Assembly: GCF_033542235.1 (NCBI RefSeq)
Contig: NZ_JAWRCU010000014.1
Coordinates: 62,001-126,000, forward strand
DNA length: 64,000 bases
Reading direction: 5' to 3'
Source of the DNA: JAWRCU01 sp033542235
Lineage (GTDB): Bacteria; Pseudomonadota; Alphaproteobacteria; Rhizobiales; Rhizobiaceae
Shown piece by piece: positions 53,921-62,926 of the stretch (its first letter is position 1; the number at the start of each line of letters is the position of its first letter). The position numbers and the translations under genes were made by a program. The notes beneath the pieces are model-generated. The model searched no databases. It was not told where the DNA came from and worked only from the letters and a program-made list of their open reading frames with translations.

Positions 53921-56089
53921 ATGACCGATCGTATCGAGGCCGCCGGCCTCAAAGTGGCAGCCGAGTTGAAGGCCTTCATTGCCGAGGAGGCGCTGCCTGG
54001 CACCGGCATCGACGAGGCTCATTTCTGGCAGGCTTTTTCCGACATCGTTCACGACCTCGCGCCGAAGAACCGCGAGCTGCTAGCCAAGCGCGAAGCGCTG
54101 CAGGACAGGATCGATCATTGGCATCGCCAGAATGGCGCCCCGGCCGATCTCGCCGCCTACAAGGCGTTTCTCACCGAAATCGGCTACCTCCTGCCGGAGG
54201 GGCCCGATTTCAAGGCGACGACCGCCAATGTCGATCCGGAGATCGCCGAGATCGCCGGGCCGCAGCTCGTCGTGCCGGTGATGAACGCCCGCTATGCTCT
54301 CAACGCCGCGAACGCACGATGGGGCTCTCTCTACGATGCACTCTACGGCACGGACGCCATCCCCGAGACGGACGGCGCCGAGCGCGGCAAGGGCTACAAT
54401 CCGAAGCGCGGCGCCAAGGTGATCGCCTGGGTGCGCGACTTCCTGGACGACGCGGCACCGCTCGAGGGCGCGAGTTGGCGCGAGGCGAAGAGCTTCGCCG
54501 TCGTGACGCCGCGGCTGGAAGTCACGCTGGCCGACGGCCGCAAGATCGGACTCAGGCGGCCTCAGCAGTTTGCCGGCTATCTCGGCGAGAAAGCTGCGCC
54601 CGGCCAGTTCCTCCTGAAGAACAACGGCATCCATATCGAAGTGCTGATCGATGCCAACTCCCCGATCGGCAACGACGATCCGGCGCATATCTCGGACGTT
54701 TGGCTGGAAGCCGCCATCACCACGATCCAGGATTGCGAGGATTCGGTCGCCGCGGTCGATGCCGAGGACAAGGTGGTCGTCTACCGCAACTGGCTCGGCC
54801 TCATGAAAGGCGACCTCAAGGAAGAAGTCACCAAGGCGGGCAAGATCTTCATGCGCGAGCTCAATCCCGACCTCGATTACCTTGCGCCCGACGGCTCGAC
54901 CTTCGTGCTCAAATGTCGCTCCCTTATGCTTGTTCGCAATGTCGGCCACCTCATGACCAACCCGGCGGTCCTCGACCGCGACGGCAACGAGGTGCCGGAA
55001 GGTATGATGGACGCCATGGTCACGGCGCTGATCGCCCTCCATGACATCGGCGCCAACGGGCGCCGCGCCAATTCTCGCACCGGCTCGATGTATGTCGTGA
55101 AGCCGAAGATGCACGGACCGGAGGAGGTGGCCTTCGCCGTCGAAATCTTCGGCCGCGTCGAGCGGGCGCTCGGCATGGCCGAGAATACGATCAAGATCGG
55201 CATCATGGACGAGGAGCGGCGGACCACCGTAAATCTTAGGGAATGCATCCGCGCCGCCTCGGCACGTGTTGTCTTCATCAATACCGGCTTCCTCGATCGC
55301 ACCGGCGACGAGATCCACACCTCGATGGAAGCCGGGCCGATGATCCGCAAGGGCGACATGAAGCAGTCGACGTGGATTTCCGCCTATGAGGCATGGAATG
55401 TCGATGTCGGCCTTGAATGCGGCCTCTCCGGCCACGCGCAGATCGGCAAGGGCATGTGGGCGATGCCGGACATGATGGCCGCCATGCTGGCCGAGAAGAT
55501 CGCCCACCCGAAGGCCGGCGCGAACACCGCCTGGGTGCCTTCGCCGACCGCAGCCACGCTGCACGCGACGCATTATCACAGGGTCAATGTCCAGGAGGTG
55601 CAGGCGAAGCTGAAGAGCCGGCCGAAGGCGAAGCTCGACGATATCCTGTCGATCCCCGTGGCGGCTCGGCCCAACTGGACGCCGGAAGAAGTCCAGCGCG
55701 AGCTCGACAACAATGCCCAGGGCATACTCGGCTACGTCGTGCGCTGGATCGACCAGGGTATTGGCTGCTCGAAGGTGCCCGACATCCACGATGTCGCACT
55801 GATGGAGGACCGCGCGACGCTGCGCATCTCCTCGCAGCACATGGCGAACTGGCTGCACCACGGGGTCTGCACGGAAGTGCAGGTCATGGAGACGATGAAG
55901 CGAATGGCAGAAGTTGTCGACGTGCAGAACGAGAGCGACCCGAATTACCGGCCGATGGCGCCGGATTTTGACAATTCGATCGCCTTCAAGGCGGCCTGCG
56001 ACCTCGTCTTTCTCGGCCGCGCCCAGCCGAGCGGCTATACGGAGCCGACGCTCCACCGCCGCAGGCTCGAGCTGAAGGAGCGGGGGTAA
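53921..56089 (+). CDS. glcB: Malate synthase G
   Basis: Condenses glyoxylate with acetyl-CoA to malate; the step that follows GlcDEF or isocitrate lyase. 722 residues, the length of the monomeric G isoform. Family blocks: LLKNNGIHIEVLIDANSPIG, TIQDCEDSVAAVDAEDKV, IGIMDEERRTTVNLRECI, FINTGFLDRTGDEIHTSMEA and TAWVPSPTAATLHATHYH. The start is ATG 53921 (MTDRIEAAGLKVAAEL) with GGGAG eight bases upstream; an upstream in-frame extension is non-homologous. Transcribed alone, 16 kb from glcDEF. Neither aceA nor the glc regulator is adjacent. Confidence 0.96.
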   Translation: MTDRIEAAGLKVAAELKAFIAEEALPGTGIDEAHFWQAFSDIVHDLAPKNRELLAKREALQDRIDHWHRQNGAPADLAAYKAFLTEIGYLLPEGPDFKATTANVDPEIAEIAGPQLVVPVMNARYALNAANARWGSLYDALYGTDAIPETDGAERGKGYNPKRGAKVIAWVRDFLDDAAPLEGASWREAKSFAVVTPRLEVTLADGRKIGLRRPQQFAGYLGEKAAPGQFLLKNNGIHIEVLIDANSPIGNDDPAHISDVWLEAAITTIQDCEDSVAAVDAEDKVVVYRNWLGLMKGDLKEEVTKAGKIFMRELNPDLDYLAPDGSTFVLKCRSLMLVRNVGHLMTNPAVLDRDGNEVPEGMMDAMVTALIALHDIGANGRRANSRTGSMYVVKPKMHGPEEVAFAVEIFGRVERALGMAENTIKIGIMDEERRTTVNLRECIRAASARVVFINTGFLDRTGDEIHTSMEAGPMIRKGDMKQSTWISAYEAWNVDVGLECGLSGHAQIGKGMWAMPDMMAAMLAEKIAHPKAGANTAWVPSPTAATLHATHYHRVNVQEVQAKLKSRPKAKLDDILSIPVAARPNWTPEEVQRELDNNAQGILGYVVRWIDQGIGCSKVPDIHDVALMEDRATLRISSQHMANWLHHGVCTEVQVMETMKRMAEVVDVQNESDPNYRPMAPDFDNSIAFKAACDLVFLGRAQPSGYTEPTLHRRRLELKERG

Positions 56090-56134
56090 ACGACGGCAGC
56101 GCAGCAGGATTTCAAGGCTTGGCGCCCCTTCGCA

Positions 56135-56287
56135 CCCCCCTCTGTCCTGCCGGACATCTCCCCCACAAGGGGGGAGATTGGACAGCCCCATTGGTTTCGC
56201 CAATCGCCGGCGTTGCAGATTGGCGAAATCGTCTAAGACAGCCAATCTCCCCACTCGTGGGGGAGATGTCCGGCAGGACAGAGGGGG
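56135..56287. repeat. Long hairpin element, family H (copy 6)
   Basis: Inner left arm CCCCACAAGG, but the right inner arm is CCCCACTCGTGGGGG, the only copy with clear unpaired changes there. The core GGTTTCGCCAATCGCC ... GATTGGCGAAA still pairs. Between glcB and tsaB, both on the plus strand. Confidence 0.9.
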
Positions 56288-56360
56288 GCGCGATCGCGCA
56301 CAGACATAGCCGGCCTTTCGTCCTTGATGCCGCGTGTTCTGCCGAGGGCAGCCCCACCCC

Positions 56361-57041
56361 ATGAACCTCCTCGCCATCGACACAGCCGCCAATCTCTGCG
56401 CCGCATGCGTCTACGACGCCGATGCTGCCCGTGAGCTCGGCCGCTCGGTGCGCGACATCGGCAAAGGCCATGCCGAGGTGCTGATGGACGTCATTGGGGA
56501 AGCGCTGGCGGCGGCGGGTCTACAATTGCGCGACATGGGCGCCCTGGCGGTTGCGGTCGGTCCTGGCTCCTTCACCGGCATCCGCGTCGGCGTGTCGGTC
56601 GCACGTGGGCTGGCCCTGGCGCTCAAGGCGCCTGCCGCGGGGATCACGACGCTCGAGGCGCTCGCCTTCGAGGCGCGGCAAAAATTCGCCGGCGATTCGG
56701 TGCTTGCCGCAATCGACGGGGGCCGCGATGGCATTTACGTTGCAGCCTATGATGGCTTGGGAAAAGTGAGTTACGCACCTGTGGTGGTGGATCTGGAGAC
56801 GGCGATGGGGCTCGCTCGCGCCGCAGCGGTCGTGACGGGCTCGGCGGCAAAGCGCATCGCAGAGGCTGCGGGGCTGGAAAGCCTGCAGATCGGCTCCGAA
56901 GCCCCGACGGCCGATATCGCCACATATGCCCGCCTAGCCGTCGCCAACGGGTTTAGCGGCGAGAAGCCGCGGCCGCTCTACCTGCGGGCGCCGGACGCCA
57001 AGCCGCAGACCCACCTCTCGCTGCCACGGAAGGAAAGCTGA
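56361..57041 (+). CDS. tsaB: tRNA threonylcarbamoyladenosine biosynthesis protein TsaB
   Basis: Non-catalytic partner of TsaD in making t6A at position 37 of ANN-decoding tRNAs. 226 residues, an ASKHA-fold protein: MNLLAIDTAANLCAACVYD at the start, GKGHAEVLMDVIGEAL, and AVAVGPGSFTGIRVGVSVAR. It lacks the metal-binding histidines of TsaD, as expected. ATG 56361 begins the conserved N-terminus. rimI follows with a one-base overlap, a common alphaproteobacterial order. Confidence 0.95.
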   Translation: MNLLAIDTAANLCAACVYDADAARELGRSVRDIGKGHAEVLMDVIGEALAAAGLQLRDMGALAVAVGPGSFTGIRVGVSVARGLALALKAPAAGITTLEALAFEARQKFAGDSVLAAIDGGRDGIYVAAYDGLGKVSYAPVVVDLETAMGLARAAAVVTGSAAKRIAEAAGLESLQIGSEAPTADIATYARLAVANGFSGEKPRPLYLRAPDAKPQTHLSLPRKES

Positions 57042-57535
57042 TGCGCATTCCCTTCCTTGTGCGTGCGCCGCGCGAATTCCTGATCGAGCGGCTTCAGCCT
57101 GGTTGTGGCCACGTGCTTGCCGAGCTGCACAGCGAGGATTTCGTCAGGCCGTGGACCGACGGCGAGTTCGAACAGCTGCTTGCCCAGGACACGGTGTTCG
57201 GCTTTGCCGGGCTGGAGATCGGCAAGGGCAGCGCCGGCCCGGTGGGCTTCGTGCTCGCCAGGCACGCGGCCGACGAGGCAGAGATCCTCACGATCGCGGT
57301 CGCGCGCAGTCATCGCAGGCATGGCCTCGGATGGCTGCTCATGAATTCGGTGCTGCGCGAACTCCATTCGGAGCGGGTCGAGGCGCTGTTTCTCGAAGTC
57401 GATGAGGCCAACGCCGCGGCCATTGCACTCTACCGTCGGCTGGGGTTCCGCGAGGTCGGCAAGCGTCCGCAATATTACCGGACGGCCGATAGCGGACGCT
57501 CCGGCGCCCTTGTCATGCGGCGCGATCTTCGCTAG
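57041..57535 (+). CDS. rimI: Ribosomal protein S18-alanine N-acetyltransferase (RimI)
   Basis: GNAT acetyltransferase of 164 residues, predicted to acetylate the N-terminus of ribosomal protein S18. The acetyl-CoA loop is ILTIAVARSHRRHGLGWLLM; FLEVDEANAAAIALYRRLGF is the typical GNAT C-terminal block. Overlaps the tsaB stop by one base, so co-translated. The N-terminal start (MRIPFLVRAPREFLIERL) is a little longer than in E. coli RimI. Confidence 0.92.
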   Translation: MRIPFLVRAPREFLIERLQPGCGHVLAELHSEDFVRPWTDGEFEQLLAQDTVFGFAGLEIGKGSAGPVGFVLARHAADEAEILTIAVARSHRRHGLGWLLMNSVLRELHSERVEALFLEVDEANAAAIALYRRLGFREVGKRPQYYRTADSGRSGALVMRRDLR

Positions 57536-57580
57536 CGACACGGCGGCCCGGCTGGAAGTCGGCGCTTTCACAAGGGATCT

Positions 57581-58399
57581 ATGGAACGGATGATCGCGAA
57601 GATCAGGGCTGGCTTTGCCTTGGCCGTCATCGCGGTCACGGCGCTTTTCTTGGGGCTGACGCAGTATCTCGTCCTGAGGACCGGGATCACCAATCCCGCC
57701 TCCATCCCGCGCTGCTGGCACAAGATCGTCCTGTGGGCGCTCGGCATCAAGGTCACCGTGCATGGCAGCATAGCGAGCCGGCGGCCGCTGATGATCGCCT
57801 CCAACCACATCTCCTGGACGGACATCATGGTGCTCGGTTCGGTCGCCGATGTCTGCTTCATCTCCAAGCACGAGCTTGCCGGCTGGCCGATTTTCGGCTC
57901 CCTCGCGCGCCTGCAGCGCACGGTCTTCGTCGAGCGCGACAAGAAGCGCAAGTCCGGCGAGCAGGCCGGAGAGCTCGCCAGGCGGCTGGCGGCCGGCGAC
58001 GCAATGGTGCTGTTTGCCGAAGGCAGCACCTCGGACGGCAACCTGATCCTGCCTTTCAAGAGCACGCTGTTCGGCGCCGCCGAGATGGCAATCCGAGCCG
58101 GCGCTTCCGACAAGGTCTTTGTCCAGCCGGCGGCGATCACCTATCTGCGCGTGCACGGCATGCCGATGGGCCGCCAGCACCGCACGCTGGCCGCCTGGAT
58201 CGGCGACGCGGAGCTCGTGCCGCATCTCGGCACGCTGCTGATGGAAGGAGCGATCGACGTCGACGTCCATTTCGGCGAGCCGATCGAGTTCACTGCGGCA
58301 AGCGACCGCAAGCTTGTCACCCGTGAGATGGAGGGCAATGTGCGTCGCATGGTCGCAACCGCCTTGCGCGATGCGCGCCGGCCCCTTGTCGCCAGGTGA
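57581..58399 (+). CDS. plsC: 1-acyl-sn-glycerol-3-phosphate acyltransferase-like protein
   Basis: Membrane-bound acyltransferase of 272 residues that esterifies lysophosphatidic acid (or another lyso-lipid) in phospholipid synthesis. N-terminal membrane segment at about residues 10-32, then the HX4D active site His76-Asp81 in ASNHISWTDIM, FVERDKKRKSGE, and FAEGSTSDGNLILPFKS. AAGGGA precedes ATG 57581. The stop codon lies in the first of three 15-base direct repeats. In several rhizobia a fur/mur gene stands between rimI and plsC; here the gap is 45 bp and holds no gene. Rhizobia also use this family for ornithine lipids (OlsA), so the substrate is not certain. Confidence 0.88.
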   Translation: MERMIAKIRAGFALAVIAVTALFLGLTQYLVLRTGITNPASIPRCWHKIVLWALGIKVTVHGSIASRRPLMIASNHISWTDIMVLGSVADVCFISKHELAGWPIFGSLARLQRTVFVERDKKRKSGEQAGELARRLAAGDAMVLFAEGSTSDGNLILPFKSTLFGAAEMAIRAGASDKVFVQPAAITYLRVHGMPMGRQHRTLAAWIGDAELVPHLGTLLMEGAIDVDVHFGEPIEFTAASDRKLVTREMEGNVRRMVATALRDARRPLVAR

Positions 58400-58432
58400 A
58401 CCGTCGCCAAATGAACCCTCGCCAGGTGAATC
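58388..58432 (+). repeat. Three 15-base direct repeats at the end of plsC
   Basis: GTCGCCAGGTGAACC, GTCGCCAAATGAACC, CTCGCCAGGTGAATC in direct succession. The first contains the plsC stop (AGG-TGA); the others repeat a TGA in the same register, so a readthrough would stop again at once. Confidence 0.85.
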
Positions 58433-58471
58433 GACTGTTTTCTGTCATGGAAACCCGCTAAAAGCCCGCCC

Positions 58472-59881
58472 ATGGAATTGATCGAAACCATGGAAACCAC
58501 CGGCACGGAGCGCGCGACCGCCACCGACACGGGGGCAGCCGCCCGCAAGAAGGTCTTCATCAAGACCTATGGTTGCCAGATGAATGTCTATGACTCGCAG
58601 CGCATGGGCGATGCGCTCGCCGCGAGCGGCTATGTCGCGACCGAAGAGATCGGCGAGGCCGATCTGGTGCTGCTCAACACCTGCCACATCCGCGAGAAGG
58701 CGGCCGAGAAGGTCTATTCCGAGATCGGCCGCATCCGGCAGATCAAGAAGGAACGCGCCTCTGCCGGCAGGGAAATGATGATCGGCGTCGCCGGCTGCGT
58801 TGCCCAGGCCGAAGGCCAGGAGATCATGTCGCGGGCCCCCGCCGTCGACCTCGTCGTCGGGCCGCAATCCTACCATCGCCTGCCTGACGTCGTCCGCCGC
58901 GCCCGGGGCGGCGAGAAGGTGGTCGAGACCGACTACGCCATCGAGGACAAGTTCGAGCACTTGCCTGAGCTCGACCGCGCTCAAGTGAGAAGTCGCGGCG
59001 TCACCGCCTTCCTCACCATCCAGGAGGGCTGTGACAAGTTCTGCACCTTCTGCGTTGTTCCTTATACGCGCGGCTCCGAGGTCTCCCGGCCGGTCGCGCA
59101 GATCGTCGCGGAGGCCGAGCGCCTGGCGGCCGCCGGCGTGCGGGAGGTGACGCTGCTCGGCCAGAACGTCAACGCCTGGCACGGCGAAGGGCCGGACGGC
59201 AGCGAGTGGGGGCTTGGGCGGCTGCTGTTCCGGCTGGCCGAGATCCCCGGCATCGAGCGTCTGCGCTATACCACCAGCCACCCGCGCGACATGGACGACG
59301 AGTTGATCGCCGCGCATCGTGACCTGCCGGCGCTGATGCCCTATCTTCACTTGCCTGTGCAGGCAGGTTCGGATCGCGTGCTGAAAGCCATGAACCGCCG
59401 ACATACGGCTGTCGATTACCTGAAGCTGATCGAGCGCATCCGTGGCGCCCGCCCGGATATCGCCATGTCGGGCGACTTCATCGTCGGCTTTCCCGGCGAA
59501 GCCGAGGCAGATTTTCAGGACACTCTGGAGCTCGTGCGGACGGTTCGCTACGCGCAGGCCTTCTCGTTCAAATATTCGAGGCGCCCCGGCACGCCGGGCG
59601 CCGAGATGGACAACCAGGTTCCCGAGGCCGAGAAGGACGATCGCCTGCAGCGGCTGCAGGCTGTCCTTGCGGAACAACAGCGGGAATTCGCGGTTTCGCT
59701 GGTCGGCCGGGAGATCGATCTTCTGATCGAGAAACCGGGGCGCGAGAGGGGTCAGAAGGTCGGCCGCTCGCCTTGGCTGCAGCCGGTGATTGTTGATGAA
59801 AAGGCCGGCGAAATCGGTGAAATTGTGAAGGTTCGAATCACAAGGGCAGGGCATTACAGCCTGTTCGCTAGTGCAACATGA
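58472..59881 (+). CDS. miaB: tRNA-2-methylthio-N6-dimethylallyladenosine synthase (MiaB)
   Basis: Radical-SAM methylthiotransferase that adds a methylthio group to i6A37 of tRNAs. 469 residues with the three expected parts: UPF0004 domain (TYGCQMNVYDSQRM, LNTCHIREKAAEKVYSEIG, GVAGCVAQAEG, supplying three cluster cysteines), radical SAM domain with EGCDKFCTFCVVPYTRGSE, and a C-terminal TRAM domain (to the end, VRITRAGHYSLFA). ATG 58472 has a poor ribosome binding site; ATG 58490 is also possible. phoH follows closely. Confidence 0.96.
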   Translation: MELIETMETTGTERATATDTGAAARKKVFIKTYGCQMNVYDSQRMGDALAASGYVATEEIGEADLVLLNTCHIREKAAEKVYSEIGRIRQIKKERASAGREMMIGVAGCVAQAEGQEIMSRAPAVDLVVGPQSYHRLPDVVRRARGGEKVVETDYAIEDKFEHLPELDRAQVRSRGVTAFLTIQEGCDKFCTFCVVPYTRGSEVSRPVAQIVAEAERLAAAGVREVTLLGQNVNAWHGEGPDGSEWGLGRLLFRLAEIPGIERLRYTTSHPRDMDDELIAAHRDLPALMPYLHLPVQAGSDRVLKAMNRRHTAVDYLKLIERIRGARPDIAMSGDFIVGFPGEAEADFQDTLELVRTVRYAQAFSFKYSRRPGTPGAEMDNQVPEAEKDDRLQRLQAVLAEQQREFAVSLVGREIDLLIEKPGRERGQKVGRSPWLQPVIVDEKAGEIGEIVKVRITRAGHYSLFASAT

Positions 59882-59908
59882 TGGGGATCGGCCATTGAGG
59901 AGAGACGG

Positions 59909-60952
59909 TTGAGCGCCACGAGTGAACTGAAGAAGTCGCCCTCCGGGGCTTCCGATATCGCGCACATCGTCCTCACCTTCGACAACAATCGCCTTGCCAG
60001 CGCGCTCTACGGACAGTTCGACGAAAACCTGGCCCGGATCGAGCAGAAGCTTGGGGTGGATATCCGCTCGCGCGGCAACCAGCTGACGATCAAGGGCAGC
60101 GCGACTGCTGCCGAGCAGGCGCGGCGCGCGCTCGATCACCTCTACGGCATCCTGCAGAAGGGCGCCGAGCTCGGGCAGTCGGATGTCGACGGTGCGGTAC
60201 GGCTGGCGATCGCGGCCGACGACCAGCTGACGCTGCCGACCTTCGAGCGCAAGGGTAAGGTCGCGGCAGCCCAGATCGCCACCAGGAAGCGCACGATCTA
60301 TGCGCGCTCGCTCAATCAGGACGCCTATATGCGCGCGCTGGAGCGCTCCGAGCTGGTGTTCGGCATCGGCCCGGCGGGCACCGGCAAGACCTATCTTGCG
60401 GTCGCCCATGCGGCGATGCTGCTCGAACGCGGCATGGTCGAAAGAATCGTGCTGTCGCGCCCGGCGGTCGAGGCCGGCGAGCGGCTCGGCTTCCTGCCCG
60501 GCGACATGAAGGAGAAGGTCGATCCCTATCTGCGCCCGCTATACGACGCGCTCTACGACATGATGCCGGCTGACAAAGTCGAGCGCGCCATCGCCGCGGA
60601 GGTGATCGAGATCGCGCCGCTCGCCTTCATGCGCGGCCGCACCCTCTCTCACGCGGCGGTGATCCTGGACGAGGCGCAGAACACGACGCCGATGCAAATG
60701 AAGATGTTCCTGACCCGCCTCGGCGAGAATGCGCGCATGATCGTGACCGGCGATCCGAGCCAGATCGACCTGCCGCCGAACACCAAATCCGGCCTGATCG
60801 AGGCCTTGCGCGTGCTCGACGGCGTCGAGGGCATCGTCACTGTCAGGTTCAATGACACGGACGTCGTGCGCCATCCGCTCGTTGCGGAGATCGTCAAGGC
60901 CTATGACCGCGACGCCCGCGAGCATGCGATGGCGGAGCGCGAACTCCCCTGA
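59909..60952 (+). CDS. phoH: PhoH-like ATPase (YbeZ family)
   Basis: A 347-residue PhoH/YbeZ-type ATPase, which works with YbeY in rRNA and ribosome quality control. An N-terminal KH-like region (residues 45-90: IEQKLGVDIRSRGNQLTIKG) is followed by the ATPase core: Walker A GIGPAGTGKTYLAVAHA, Walker B HAAVILDEAQNTTPMQMKMF, and TGDPSQIDLPP. The start is TTG 59909, with GAGGAGA just upstream, rather than any later ATG. Placed between miaB and ybeY, the standard order. Confidence 0.95.
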   Translation: MSATSELKKSPSGASDIAHIVLTFDNNRLASALYGQFDENLARIEQKLGVDIRSRGNQLTIKGSATAAEQARRALDHLYGILQKGAELGQSDVDGAVRLAIAADDQLTLPTFERKGKVAAAQIATRKRTIYARSLNQDAYMRALERSELVFGIGPAGTGKTYLAVAHAAMLLERGMVERIVLSRPAVEAGERLGFLPGDMKEKVDPYLRPLYDALYDMMPADKVERAIAAEVIEIAPLAFMRGRTLSHAAVILDEAQNTTPMQMKMFLTRLGENARMIVTGDPSQIDLPPNTKSGLIEALRVLDGVEGIVTVRFNDTDVVRHPLVAEIVKAYDRDAREHAMAERELP

Positions 60953-60966
60953 TTTCAGGCTCGTCC

Positions 60967-61497
60967 ATGAAGGCGGCAAAGGCCAGGCGCGACAGCTCGG
61001 CACCGGAGAGCCTGGCCAAGGAAGCCGGCATTGCGATCGACCTCGCCGTCGAGGCCGGACAATGGCCGCCCGAGCCCGAGCTTTCGCAGCTTACGCGCCG
61101 CGCCGTGGATGCCGTGCTCGCCGAAATCAGGGCCAGTGGCGCGGCGCACAGCGAACTGAGCCTCGTCTTTACCGACGACGCACACATCCGGACACTGAAC
61201 GCTGGCTGGCGCGGCAAGGACAAGCCGACCAACGTGCTGTCGTTTCCGGCCTTTCCGGGCCGACTGCATGGCCAGCTGCCGCCAATGCTCGGCGATGTCG
61301 TCCTTGCCGCCGAGACGGTGGCTTCGGAGGCGGAGGCAGAGGGGAAGCCAGTTGCCGACCATATCGCTCATCTCATTGTCCATGGCGTCCTTCACCTGAT
61401 CGGTTATGATCACGAGACGGATGTCGAGGCCGAGGAAATGGAACAAATGGAGCGGCGCGTCCTTGCCGGACTGCGCATTCCCGACCCATATAAATGA
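60967..61497 (+). CDS. ybeY: Endoribonuclease YbeY
   Basis: Zinc-dependent single-strand endoribonuclease needed for 16S rRNA 3' maturation and 70S quality control. 176 residues. The metal site HLIVHGVLHLIGYDHETD carries the three histidines (H-x3-H-x5-H), and LNAGWRGKDKPTNVLSFPAF is the other family block. The N-terminal 20 residues before IAIDLAVEAGQWP are not conserved, so a later start is possible. It starts 14 bp after phoH and is clearly in its operon. Confidence 0.95.
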   Translation: MKAAKARRDSSAPESLAKEAGIAIDLAVEAGQWPPEPELSQLTRRAVDAVLAEIRASGAAHSELSLVFTDDAHIRTLNAGWRGKDKPTNVLSFPAFPGRLHGQLPPMLGDVVLAAETVASEAEAEGKPVADHIAHLIVHGVLHLIGYDHETDVEAEEMEQMERRVLAGLRIPDPYK

Positions 61498-61519
61498 TCA
61501 GTAGCGACCAGAATTGGCC

Positions 61520-62596
61520 ATGAACGAGAAATCAGTGTCCGCCCCCGGTTCGGAAACCGGTGGCGAGCAGAAATCATCCGAACAACCGGCAGAAGAACCG
61601 AGTACGAGCTCGCAGGCAGCGGCAGACAGGCCGAGCCTGTTCGAGCGGCCGAGTCTGTTCGAGCGTTTGACGAGCCTCTTCCGCCATCGCAACGGCTCGA
61701 CCCTGCGCGAGGATATCGTCGATGCGCTTGCGGAGTCTTCCTCCGACGAAGCTGCCTTCTCGCCGGCCGAGCGCGCGATGCTCAACAACATCTTGCGTTT
61801 CCGGGAGGTGCGGGTCGAGGATGTTGTGGTGCCGCGCGCCGATATAGAGGCGGTCGAGATCGGCGTCACGCTGGGCGAGCTCTTGAACCTCTTCGAGCAG
61901 TCGGGACACTCCCGCATGCCGGTCTATGCCGAGACGCTCGACGACCCGCGCGGCATGGTCCACATCCGCGACGTCGTCGCCCACATAACGCGCGCTTCTC
62001 GCATCAAGCAGACAAGATCGACAGGCAAGCCGCCGGAGAACGGCATCGTCCTCAATCTCGGCCAGGTCGATCTCACCAAGACGATCGGCGAGCTCAGCCT
62101 GATCCGTGACGTGCTGTTCGTGCCGCCATCCATGCTGGCCTCCGACCTTTTGGCGCGAATGCAGGCGACGAGGACCCAGATGGCATTGGTCATCGACGAA
62201 TATGGCGGCACCGACGGCCTGGTGTCGCTCGAGGACATCGTCGAGATGGTGGTCGGCGAAATCGAGGACGAGCATGACGAGGACGAGCCGCTGATCACCG
62301 AGGCCGGGGAAGGCGTCCTGGTGGTGGACGGCAAGGCCGAGATCGACCAAGTCGCCAAGACCATCGGCGACTCGTTCACGGCCGGCGAGCATGGCGAGAA
62401 CGTCGATACGATCGGCGGCATGATCTTCAACACGCTCGGCCGCGTGCCCGCGCGCGGTGAGGTTGTCCACGCCGTGCCGGGTTTTGAGTTCCACGTGCTC
62501 GACGCCGATCCGCGCCGCGTGAAGCGCGTGCGCATCGTCGAGGATCCGAAGAGCCGCCGCAAGGCGGCGCGGACTACGGCCGCCGAAGGGCTTTGA
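61520..62596 (+). CDS. CBS-domain hemolysin/CorC-like protein
   Basis: A soluble CorC/HlyC-type protein of 358 residues: a disordered N-terminus, two CBS domains (about 95-155 and 175-240; EVRVEDVVVPRADIEAVE, then MALVIDEYGGTDGLVSLED), and a CorC_HlyC domain (after residue 265; AEIDQVAKTIGDSFTAGEHG). It has no DUF21 membrane part, so it is probably a regulator of a metal transporter. Near residue 40 the sequence has a tandem repeat RPSLFERPSLFERLTSLF, an 18-base duplication. ATG 61520 is chosen; a TTG two codons upstream is also possible. Same operon as ybeY and lnt. Confidence 0.9.
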   Translation: MNEKSVSAPGSETGGEQKSSEQPAEEPSTSSQAAADRPSLFERPSLFERLTSLFRHRNGSTLREDIVDALAESSSDEAAFSPAERAMLNNILRFREVRVEDVVVPRADIEAVEIGVTLGELLNLFEQSGHSRMPVYAETLDDPRGMVHIRDVVAHITRASRIKQTRSTGKPPENGIVLNLGQVDLTKTIGELSLIRDVLFVPPSMLASDLLARMQATRTQMALVIDEYGGTDGLVSLEDIVEMVVGEIEDEHDEDEPLITEAGEGVLVVDGKAEIDQVAKTIGDSFTAGEHGENVDTIGGMIFNTLGRVPARGEVVHAVPGFEFHVLDADPRRVKRVRIVEDPKSRRKAARTTAAEGL

Positions 62597-62626
62597 CATC
62601 CAAAATCCAGCAAATCGTCGGGCGCG

Positions 62627-62818
62627 GGCGCTGCCCCTGACCCTTCCCTCCCCCCGTGAACGACACCGTGAACAACGGGGAGAGGGGCACCAGCGTCGCG
62701 CCCCTCCTCCGCGCATGAAATGTGAGCAGAGAGCCGAATATCCGCAACGCTGAGGTCCCCCTCTCCCCGTCCTTACGGGGAGAGGGTAAGGGTCAGGGTA
62801 AGGGTGAGGGGCGGCGCC
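62627..62818. repeat. Long inverted repeat, family G (copy 3)
   Basis: Left arm starts GGCGCTGCCCCTGACCCTTC and the right arm ends GGGTGAGGGGCGGCGCC, with inner CCTCTCCCCGTCC-TTACGGGGAGAGG. It separates the corC-like gene from lnt. Confidence 0.75.
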
Positions 62819-62926
62819 AACCCTAAAAGCAGACGGCTCCAACGCTAAAAGCGCGCATAGTAATTTGGAGCCGCCCGCCGGTGCTGCTAAGGTCCGCGGC
62901 GCCGATTCGCTTCAGACAGGCCGCCC

